Below, in pieces: positions 1 to 10,000 of a stretch of DNA of 64,000 bases. The DNA comes from JAVBMP01 sp031552315. GTDB taxonomy: Bacteria > Desulfobacterota > Desulfovibrionia > Desulfovibrionales > Desulfovibrionaceae. The notes beneath the pieces are model-generated. The model saw only the letters and a program-made list of their open reading frames with translations. It was not told the DNA's origin and made no database searches. Position 1 is the first letter of the stretch. Every line of letters begins with the position of its first letter. Location of the stretch: contig JAVBMP010000002.1 in the NCBI GenBank assembly GCA_031552315.1, forward strand, positions 1 to 64,000. Reading direction: 5' to 3'. The position numbers were made by a program, and so were the translations under genes.

Positions 1-80
1 CCCAGGCGCAGCAGGTGTTCTTCCATATTTTTTCCAACGCCGGGTATGCGTTGCAGGTCGCTTTTGCTTTTTTTGCTCAT
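1..80 (-). CDS. Helix-hairpin-helix protein (Cdd1-like), N-terminal fragment
   Basis: Reading leftwards from an ATG at 80-78, the frame stays open to the window edge and encodes 26 residues, so the C-terminal part is missing. Residues 8-26 read DLQRIPGVGKNMEEHLLRLG, a helix-hairpin-helix with the IPGVGKNM hairpin seen in Cdd1/pathogenicity-locus proteins and other non-specific DNA-binding HhH modules. It lies 48 bp downstream of the phosphopantetheinyl transferase on the same strand. I see no good Shine-Dalgarno upstream, only an A-rich stretch. The HhH assignment is fairly safe, the exact family is not, and nothing links it to the biosynthetic cluster except position. Confidence 0.6.
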   Translation of the reverse strand, partial: MSKKSKSDLQRIPGVGKNMEEHLLRL

Positions 81-128
81 GTTTTTGTTTTGTTTTTTTG
101 AGGGCCGCGGTTACGGTATGCGGCAATG

Positions 129-944
129 TTAAATCCCTTCCCGCGTCCAGTCAACATCTTCAAGGAGCAGGGCCTTCCAGGGGCGGGCGGCGCATATGGT
201 CAGCCAGTAGGCGTGGCCGTGGGAATCCGTCAATTTCTGCTGTTGCATGGTCAGGTTGGGAAGCGGGGGAAAGTGGGGTATGTTCAGGGCGCAAACTGTG
301 GCCGGGTCTTGCAGGAAGCCTTGCCCGTGGGCCTTCAAAACGGCTTCCTTGATTGTCCACAGGCGAATGAGTTCACTGTGCGGGTCTTGCGCCGCGCCAA
401 TATTTTCAAGCTCTTGCGGAAGGAATACCGGGGCGTAGTCTTCCAGCTTCAGGGGTTGTATTTTTTCTACATCCACGCCTGCCGCGCCGCAGGCCGCGCT
501 TTTGGCAAGGGCGCAGACGCAGCGGTTTTCCGCATGGCTGAAGCTTGGGACAAGGCTTGGGGCGCCGGGCGGCAGGGCAAGGCAGGGCTGGCCGGATTGC
601 GCGAAAAACAGCCCACCCAGCGTCCGGGCCGGGCTTAAACCGGCCATGCGGCGGCCTGCCACGGCCAGCAGGGCGCGTACTGCCAGACGGCGGATGCGGT
701 CTGCCGCGCGGCGGCTTTTCAGCACGGCGGCGCGTTGTTCCGCGTCAAGCAGTTCCAGCGCCCAGCTTTCCAGCCGGGGCGGGAAGGCGGCGACATCACA
801 GGTCAGCACCAGCAAATCCGGGCTTTGCGGGCCGGTTTGGGCATTTCCCGGCGGGGCATTTTCTATTGGGGTATCTACCGCCTGGTTATCTCCCACCTGG
901 TTATTTTTCGCCGGGCTATTTTCCATGCCGGATATTTTTTCCAT
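129..944 (-). CDS. Sfp-type 4'-phosphopantetheinyl transferase
   Basis: This 271-residue protein should transfer phosphopantetheine from CoA to the serine of carrier domains, activating the PKS and NRPS encoded here. The sequence shows the two diagnostic Sfp/AcpT motifs: GVDVEKI, with the magnesium-binding Asp, and WTIKEAVLKAHG, with the catalytic Glu and Lys. The length fits the Sfp class (about 220-270 residues) plus a low-complexity N-terminal extension of about 40 residues. The gene starts 56 bp after the NRPS stop on the same strand, so it is probably the last cluster gene of that transcript. The start is uncertain: ATG codons at 944 and 926 are both in frame, and neither has a strong ribosome-binding site. 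A tiny upstream frame encoding MENS (960-946) ends just before the 944 ATG and may couple translation. Confidence 0.9.
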   Translation of the reverse strand: MEKISGMENSPAKNNQVGDNQAVDTPIENAPPGNAQTGPQSPDLLVLTCDVAAFPPRLESWALELLDAEQRAAVLKSRRAADRIRRLAVRALLAVAGRRMAGLSPARTLGGLFFAQSGQPCLALPPGAPSLVPSFSHAENRCVCALAKSAACGAAGVDVEKIQPLKLEDYAPVFLPQELENIGAAQDPHSELIRLWTIKEAVLKAHGQGFLQDPATVCALNIPHFPPLPNLTMQQQKLTDSHGHAYWLTICAARPWKALLLEDVDWTREGI

Positions 945-945
945 C

Positions 946-960
946 TCAGCTATTTTCCAT
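946..960 (-). other. Four-codon upstream frame before the PPTase
   Basis: On the minus strand, ATGGAAAATAGCTGA ends one base before the ATG at 944. The same ATGGAAAA(T)A block recurs at the end of the NRPS gene, at 944 and at 926, so the gene boundary appears to be built from short duplications. Any translational effect is inference. Confidence 0.35.
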
Positions 961-1000
961 TTCAGCTATTTTTTTGGCCTGGCTATTTTTTTGGCCAGGG

Positions 1001-4000
1001 CTATTTTCCATTTTTGCCGCGCAGCTTTGCCTGGCACAGGCGCACTATTTCCCGCCAGTTTTCCACAACTTTTTCCGCAAAGGCCTTTGCCTGTTCCGGC
1101 GTAATTTCGTCTTTGGCCCAGGTAAGCACGGCGCAAAGCCCGTCTGCGTCCAGCCAGGCGTTCAGGGCCAGGGCCGCTTCCTGCGGGAAGTCGCCCGCCA
1201 CGTCGTTGGGCGAGCCAAGGCGCAGCAGTTGCAGCGTGGCCTTGCCTGCCGCCCCGGCGCTGGTGTCGCCCAGGAAGTTGAAGAGCAGGTCGGCATCCGC
1301 AATTTCCAATTCCTTGTGGCCGCCCAGGCGCAAAAGCAGGCTGTGCCCAAGGCCTTGCCAGGCCTGTCGCGCCAGGCTGCGCCGCACTTCTTCCACGCTG
1401 CTTTCCAGCGTTTTTTGGCGGGCCACGGCCAACGGATAAAGGGCGGTAAACCAGCCCACAATGCCAAAGGGGGAAATGTTGTCAAACAGCTCTTGCCGCC
1501 CGTGCCCTTCCATAAGCACCAGGGCGTTTTCCCGCTGGAACAGGTCACAGCAGGCCGCTGTTACGCCGGCCAGCATAAGCTCGTGGCTTTCCGTGCCGAA
1601 TGCGGCGTGGCAAGCGCCAAGCAGGGCGCGGGCGGTATCGCCTTCCAGCCGCAGGGTCAGGGTTTGCAATGCGCTTTGTTTGCGCGGTGTTGCCGCCTGT
1701 GCTGTTGCCGCCTGTGCCCTTTTTGTCTGGCTGGGTGCCTTGGCGGCCAAGGCCCGCCAGTGGGGCAGTTCCGCCAGGGCTTGCGGGCCTTGGGCGTATT
1801 CTTGCAAGCGTTCCGCCCATTGCTTGAAGTCGCCTTCTGTAGCCATAATGTCGCTGGGCAGGGGTATGGCGGCATCTTCCGGCAGGCCGGGGCGGGCATC
1901 CAGATATTCCAGCGCGGCGGAAAAGTCTTCCTGAATAATGCGCCAGGAAACGCCATCCACAACCAGGTGGTGAATCATCAGGCCGATAATGTCGCCGTCC
2001 TGACACGGCGCAATGGCGCAGATCAGGGGCGGGCCTGTGAAGATGTTGAAATTGCGCGTTATTTCCGCAAGCACGGCATCCAGACAGGTTTCTTGCGGAA
2101 TGCCGGTTTTTGGGGCTTGCGGGCTGTACTGGAATATAAAGTCAAGGCTTTCAGTAACATATTGGGTTACGCCGTCATCCGTCTTTTGGTACCTTGCCCG
2201 GAGCATGGGGTGGCGGCGCAGCAGGGCGCGCAGGGCGGCCTGATACTGTTCCGGCTTGCGGGTGCGTTGTGCCTGCAGGATTACGGACTGGAAAAAGCGG
2301 CTATGGTCGGTGGGCAGCCCGAAAAACCATTGCTGGATTGGCGTTTGCGGCACGGTTTGGGCCTTGGCAGTATCCGCTGCCGCCTTGTTTTCAACGCGTA
2401 AAGTTTCATCCGGTGAAGTTTTATTCGGCGAAATTTCGCCCGGCGAAATTTTATATGGCGGGTTTTCCGCCGGGGTCACTTCTTCCGCAAGGGCCATTTC
2501 TTCTGCTATGAAGCGGGCTATCTCGGCGGCGTTCGGCGCTTCAAGCATGCTGAAGTGGTTGCCGTTGGCGTAAACTTCCCTCATGCCGCCAAGGGCCAGT
2601 TCCGCCCAGCCCAGGGGGCGCATTTCAAAGGGCAGGTATTCGTCCTTTACCGCGTCCAAAGGCCGCACGCAGAGCATGCGCAGGGGCAGGGCCGGGGGGA
2701 TGTATTGCGCCCAGGCGGAAAGCTGGCGGCGTATAAGGCCGCGCAAACGGCGCAGATGCGGGCCGGGCAGGTCGGACGCTTCCCAGTTGTAGCCGGTGAC
2801 GGTGTTCACGCCGATATCAATGGCCTCTTCCGGCACGCCGCCTTCCGGCAGGTCTTCCATGGGGAGGCCTGCTTCATCCACCAGCATGCGGCTGCGGGTG
2901 TTCAGGGTGATTACGCCGCGTATGCGTATGCCCTTTTCCAGCAGCCCGGCGGCTATTTCCCAGGCGGTAAGCCCGGCCAGGCAGAAGGCCCCCAGCCAGA
3001 AGTCGCCATTTGGGAACGCTTGCGCCAGGGCTTCCACATAGGGCGCGGCCATGGCGCGTATTTCTTCCGCCCCGCCAACTTTTAGGCCATTTGCGCGGTT
3101 GGCGGCGCTTGAGGTTGCGGCTTCCCCGTTTTGTTCCAGCGGGGGCAGGGTGTAAATGGGCAGGTCTTGCGGCAGGGCCGCCACCAGGTCGCGGTAGCAA
3201 AGCAAGGCCCCGCCAATGCTGTTTACAAGCGCCAGCGCGGTGCCGGGGCCTTTGCGCAGCGGCAGCAGGGCGGGCGTTTTTTCCGTTTGGCCTTCTTCCA
3301 GCATGACGCGGAGCTCATGCAGGGTGATGCCGCCCATAACCCGCGACATAACCTGTGACATATCAAGGGGGACGCCGGTCAAATCTTCCACAGCGGCGGC
3401 CAGGCGCATTACCTTCAAAGAATCTCCGCCCAGGGCAAAAAAGTCGTCATGCAGGCCAACCGGCCCGCAATGCAGAATATCTTGCCAGATGCGGGCCAGG
3501 CTTACTTCCAGCCCCCCGCTGGGCGGAACGTAGGCCGGGGCGGAGGGGGGCGCAACGGAAAGGGTAGCGGCGCTTCCTGGCCGGGGCGTGGCGCGGGATT
3601 CTTCATGTTTTGCCGCGCTTTGCCCTGCTGTGTTTTGGCCCGCTGTGGCTTGCCCTGCTGTGTTTTGACCTGTCGTGTTTTGTCCAGTGGGCGCGCTTTG
3701 TTCAGCCGCGTTTTGCCATGCGGACGCGGCCTGTTCTGTGGGGGCCGTTTGTTCCGGGGGCGCTGTTTGCCGCGCGGGCGCGGGTTGCGGCAATTTTTTT
3801 TGCGGGTCGGCGCTGATTTCGCGCAGGACGGCCAGGAAATTTTCCCGCAGGGCCTCGGCGTGTTCCGGGCTTAGGCGGGAAGCGTCAAATTGCATGTGCC
3901 CGCGTATGCCGTCCGCGGCGCATTCCAGCACAAGGGTGAAGGGGTAGTTGGTGGCGTTGAAGCCGGCGCGGCTTTCCACCCGCATTTTCCCGGCTGCATG

Positions 4001-7000
4001 GCCGCCTGGCGCGGGGAGGTTTTCAAAGACAAAAAGGTGTTCAAAAAGCCCGGCCCCGTGCGGGGTGTTTTTTTGAATTTCCGTCAGGGGCAAGTGAGCG
4101 TATTCGTCTGCCTCCAGGGCCATTTCTCCGGCCAGGCGCATGGCTTCGGCCAAGCTTGAGCCGGGGCGGTAAAGCAGGCGGGCCGGAATGGTGTTTACAA
4201 ACAGCCCGGTCATGCCTTCTATGCCGGGCACCGGGGCGCTGCGGCCAGACAGCACCACACCGAAGACAGCCTCGGCGGAGCTGTTGGCCCGGGCCAGGGC
4301 CAGGCCCCAGGCGGAACGCAGCAAAATGTTCAGGGTAACGCCGCATTGGGCGGCTGTTTCTTTGCAAAGCCGGGAAAGTTCCGCCCCCGCGTCCAGTCCC
4401 AGCCTGCCGTTGCGGAAGCCGCTTTCCGGCTTTGTGGCGGGCGCAAGGCCCGGCAGGGCTGATGGCCGCGCCCCGTTCAGGGTGTTACGCCAAAAATCGT
4501 TCCCGGCCTCTGGCGGGGTTTGCAGCACCCAGTCCACATAGTCGTGAAAGCGCGGGGCGTTGCCGGGCGTTTCTTCACCGTAAAGCAGTTCATTTGCCAG
4601 CAGGCCCATGCTCCAGCCATCCAGAATGGCGTGGTGGAAGGAGATGAGCAGGGCTTTTCTGTCCGCCTTGCCGCCCCCTGCCGCGTCCCCTGTTTCATTG
4701 AGGTTTGAAGCGCCGGAATTGGCGGAACCGGCTTTGGACAGGGTGCAGAGCGTAAGGCGGAACAGCGGCCCGTTTTCCAAATTAGTGCCCTGTGCGCGAA
4801 TGGAGCCTAAAATTTGTTCCAGCCGGGTTTCCTGTTCTTCCGGCGTAAGGCCGGTCAGGTCTATGTGCTCAAAGCCTTGCGCGGCGTCGCGCAGGGTTAT
4901 TTGCCAGGGGCGGGAAAGGCCCTTCCAGGAAAATACGGAACGCAGCGCCGGGTGCTTGCGCCGCGCCTGTTCAAAGCGGCGTTGAAATTCTTCAGGCGGC
5001 GGGCCGTTTTCAATATCCAGCCGGCTTTGTTCAAGGTACATTTGCCCGTGCAGCAGGCTGTGGAAGAGCAAACCTTCCTGCATGGGGGTAAGGGCATGAA
5101 TATCTTCAATATTTTCTTCAGGGTAACGGGAAAGGATGACCGCCTTTTCCGCCTTTGAGGGGCTTGGGCCTGCCGGGATTTTTGACGCTTCAGCGTTTAC
5201 AGGCCGCCTTGTGTCCGGCGCGTCTGCCGGATACGGGGTTTGCCTTTTTTGCGCGTCTTGCTCGTCTTGCTTTCCCTGTTCGACTTGCCCGCCCGGCTTG
5301 CCCTGTTCGTCCTGTCCACCCGGTTCGCCCGGCTTGCCCGGTTCGCCCTGTCCGTCCGCTTCCTTTTGTTCATCAAGGAAGGACGCCAGCGCGGCAATGG
5401 TGCCGCAGCGGAAAATATCACGCGCCCCAAGGCGGTAACCGGCGGAGCGCAAACGGGAAACCGCCTGCATGGCCATGATGGAATCGCCGCCCAGGGCGAA
5501 GAATGAAAGGTTTATGTCCGGGTTTGCCACCCCCAGCACAGCGGCCCACACCCCGGCGACCAGTTTTTCCGCGTCCGTGCGGGGGGCTGTTACGGCATCC
5601 GCCTGCCGGGCCTCTGGCCGGGGCAGGGCGGCGCTGTCCACCTTGCCGTTTACCGTAAGCGGCAGGGCGGGCAGGATGAAGATGTGCCCGGGCAGCATCC
5701 AGGGCGGCAGGTGATCCGCCAGCCAGGCGGCAAGTTCATTCTTTATGGACTGTTGTTCGGCTTGAAGGGCCGGACCGTTTTGCCCGGCCTGTTCTGGCTG
5801 TCCTGCCGGTTCTGACTGCGTTGCCTGTCCGGGGCGCTTCAAAACCGCGTAGGCCCACAGGCTGTCGCCCTTTCCGGCCAGGCTTCCGGCTATTACCGCG
5901 GCTTCCGCCACTTTGGGGTGACGGCGCAGGGTTTGGGCTATTTCTTCAGGTTCTATGCGCCGCCCGAGTATTTTTACCTGGTCATCCATGCGGCCCAAAA
6001 ATTCCAGGTTGCCGTCCGGCATCAGGCGGCACCGGTCTTTGCTGCGGTACAGCATGGCGTATTCCGCCCGCCCGGCGGCGAAGGGGTTGGGCGTGAAGGC
6101 GGCCTTTGTTTCTTCCGGCCTGTTCAAATACCCCTTGGCAAGCTGAATGCCCGCAAGGCAAAGCTCACCCGGCACGCCAAAAGGCAGCAGCCTGCCTTTT
6201 GGGTCAAGGCAATAACAGGCGGAATTATCTATGGCTTTGCCTATGGGCGGGGCGCTGCGTTCTTCCACCACCGGCCAGGCAGATGCGCAAATGGTAAATT
6301 CTGTAGGGCCGTAAGCATTAAGCAGCATAAAGGGCTGGGGCCGCAGCAGGCCGGGCTTGTCACCCGCCAGGGTAAGCACGCGCAGGCTGGGGAAGGGTTT
6401 GCCCAAAAGTTCTTTGCCCACCAGCGGCGGCAGGAAGGAAACGGCCACCTTTTCAGACCGGAAAAACGCGGCCAGGGCTTCGGCGTCTGTGCGTATTTCC
6501 GGCGGCACAACGCTTATGACCCCGCCAGAGGCCAGGGCCGGGAACATTTCATAGACCGAGGCGTCAAAAATTGTTGGGGCATAGGCGCTGAAAACGTCGC
6601 CGGGCTTTATTTCAAAGGCCCGAAGCTGCCAGCGGCAGATATTGGCCAGGCCGGCATGGGCCAGCGCAACCCCTTTGGGCCGCCCGGTTGAACCGGAAGT
6701 GTAAATTATATAGGCGGTGGAATCCGCCCTGCACATCCGCGTAGTTACGGGGGGCGTGAATGAGTGAGGTTCGGCGGCTTGCGATTCAGCAGCCCGCGAT
6801 TCGCCGACCTGACCGCTGTTTTTTACCAGTTCCGCATGGCTTGCCGCGCCATAGGGCAGGGTTTTGGCCCATGCCGCTGTCCTGTTTTCTTGCGGGTTGG
6901 CGCTTATCAGCAGGCTGGCGGAAGAATCGCGCAGGATAAATTCTGTCCGTTCCAGCGCGTGGCTTTCTTCCGCCGCTTCAAGCGGCAGGTAGGCCGCGCC

Positions 7001-10000
7001 GCAAAGCATTATGCCAAGGGCGCTTTCAATAAAGGCCATGCCCTGGGGCAGCAGCACACCCACAATGTGTCCGGGGCCAATGCCCATTTCCGCAAGGTTG
7101 GCGGCAATGTTCAGGCTACGTTTGCGCAATTCGCCATAGCTTAGGGCTTGCCCGTTTTCCCGCAGGGCCGGGGCATTGGGAAACTGTTCCGCCATGCGCA
7201 GGAACATTTGCGGCAGGGTGGGAAGGCTGGCGGCGGGGCCTGGCGCTGTTTCCAGCCCCTGGGCGAAGTTCAGGATGCGTTTTGTTTCCGCCGGGCTTAG
7301 CATGTGCAGGCCGCCGAGGGGGGCATCCGGGTTTTGGGCGGCCTGATCCAGCAAAATGGCGTAATGGTCGCGCAGGGCTTCCACCTGCCACTGTTCCAGC
7401 GCCGGGCTGTAGTGGAACACGCATTCCAGCCGCCCGGCGTCCATCCATTCCACCACAAAGGGCACGTCTGTGTAGCCGGAACCGTTCAGGGGAATTATGT
7501 CAACCGGGCCTTCGGCAGTGCCGCCGGGCTGGTTTTCCATGACAAAAAGCACGTCTGCGAAGGAATAACCGGCCAGGGCGGCCAGTTCCGCCACCGGGCA
7601 AAAGGCGTGGTCAGAGGCCGCGAAAATGGCCTCTTGCGTCTGTTTGGCGCATTGGATGAAGGACGCTTCATCCGCGCAGAAAATCCGCGCGGGCACGGTG
7701 TTCACGCAGGGGCCAACAAGTTCCGCCACGCCGGGAACTTCCGCCGGGCGGCCAGAAACCACGGTGCCGAAAAGCACATCCGCCTGGCCGCTGTAGCGGG
7801 AAAGCAGCGCGGCCCAGGCCGTTTGCAAAAGGGCGCTTAAGGTAAGGCCGCGTTCTTGCGCGAGCTTGCGCAGCAGTTTTTCTGTATGGCGGCTTGGTTT
7901 GAAGGACAGTTCCGCTGGTTTTGGCCCCCGCAAGGCCGTTTGGTTGAAGGGCAGGGCGGGTACGGAACTGAAGCCTTGCAGTTTTTTGCCCCACCAGGCC
8001 AGTTCCGCGTTTTTATCGCGCCGTCCGGCCAATTCCAGCAGGGAAAGGAAAGAGACCGGGGCATGTTGGGGCGCTTGTTCCGCAAACAGTTCCGCCACTA
8101 TCAGGCCCATGCTCCAGCCATCAAGAATGGCGTGGTGCCAGGCTAGAAGGATCTGGAAGCGTTCCTCCCCCAGACGGAAAAGTTTTACCCGGAACAGCGG
8201 GTCGCGGGCGGTATCCCAGCGCTGTCCGGACAATTCCTTTTCCGCCGCTTTCAGGCTTGCTTCCTGCTGTTGCGGGGCAAGGCCGCGCAAATCCGCCACG
8301 GTGAACAGGGCCTTGCGCCGGCGCAGGGCCACCTGCCGCAGGCCGGAGTTTTTACCCCCGGCACTTTCAGCCCCTGTATCTTCTTCAGCCCCCGCCCCTG
8401 TTTCAGCCCACGTACCTTCAATGAAGGCCAGACGCAGGGCGTCATGCCGGGCCGTGACTTCTTCAAGGCGGCGTTCAAAGGCCGTGACATTAAAAAGTCC
8501 GTTTATTTCCGCCCGGTTTACTATTTGATAGGGGGCGCTTTGGGCGCTTTCACCCATATCTTCGCCTGCTTCCCCGGCCAGCAGCATGGCTTCCTGCATG
8601 GGCAGCAGGGGGCGCTGCCAGGCTATTTCTTCCGGCTTGTAAAGGGCCGGGGCGCGGGCGCTTGGGGTGGCCGGGGCCGGTTGCGAAGCGTGGGCGGAAG
8701 CGAAGGCCGGGCCGCCCGTTTCGCCTGTTTTGCCAGGAATGTGTGTTGCGCCAGTTCCAGTCGGCCCGCCTGTTGCGCCCGTCCCGCCAATTTTACCGCT
8801 TCCACCCGCTTCAGTCGGCCCGCCCGTTTCTCCGGTTCCGCTATGGCCGCCCGGCCCGCCGGTTCCATCGGGTTTTTCCGGCCCGTTCGGCTTCAGGCTG
8901 GCGGCCAGTTCGCGGATATTCGCCTGACGGGCCAGGGCCTGCATGTCCAGCTTGTAACCGTGGGCGCTTAGGGCCACGGCCAGGTTAAGGGCCTTTATGG
9001 AGTCCCCGCCCAGCGAGAAAAAGTCATCGCGCAGGCCTGCCCTTTCCACCTTCAGAAGTTTTTCCACCAGCCGGGCCAGCAGCTTTTCCTGTTCCGTAAC
9101 CGGGGCGATGTGGATTGCGCCCTCTGTTCTTGGTTCCGGCAGGCTTTTTTTGTTTATTTTGCCGGTGGGGCCAAGGGGGAAGGCGTCAATAAAGACAAAA
9201 TCCGCCGGCACCATATAGGCCGGCAGCCAGGCGGAGGCCAGGCCGCGCAAATGTTCGGCCAGTTCCGCCTCTTCACCGGGCGACAGGGTGGAAGCCTTTT
9301 GACGCGCGGGCACAATGTAGGCGCAAAGGCGCTTCAGGCCGGAAGAATCCGGCCGGGCCACCACCAGGCATTCCCGCGTTGCCGGGCTTGAAGACAGGCG
9401 GGCCTCTATTTCTTGCAATTCAATGCGGTGCCCGCGTATTTTTACCTGCTGGTCGGCGCGGCCCAAAAATTCTATGTTGCCGTCAAAAAGGAAGCGGCAA
9501 AGATCCCCGCTTTTATACATTACCGGGTATTCGCTGTCCGGGCGGAACGGGTCGGGCACAAATTTTTGCGCTGTAAGTTCCGGCCGGTTTAAATAGCCCC
9601 GCGCCGTCTGCACGCCGCCCAGGTGCAGTTCTCCGGGGAAGCCCGGCGGCTGCATGTGGCCGTGCTGGTCAAGTATATAGGCGGCCACGTTGTCCACCGG
9701 GCGGCCTATGGTTACGGGAAATTCGCCCGGACGCAGTTTGTGGCTGGTGGCTGTTATGGCGCATTCCGTGGGGCCGTAGTTGTTGTACAGGTAAAAATTC
9801 GGCCCGGCGTCTTTGGCTTCACGCGGCACAAATACGTCCCCGCCCGCTGTCAGGCTGCGCAGGCCGCGCACGGAAAATTCGCGCAAAAATACCTCTGCCA
9901 CGTTGGGGGGCAGCCACAAATCCGTCACGCGCCATTCTTCAATATAATTGGCCAGTTCTTCAATATTTACGCGCAATGAATCGTCCAGCGCATGTAGCTG

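Noticed and set aside
545..2401. 618-residue plus-strand ORF antisense to the NRPS end
   Set aside because: It mirrors the conserved E-domain and TE coding sequence on the other strand, has low-complexity translation and no recognisable domain. It is a GC-rich shadow frame.
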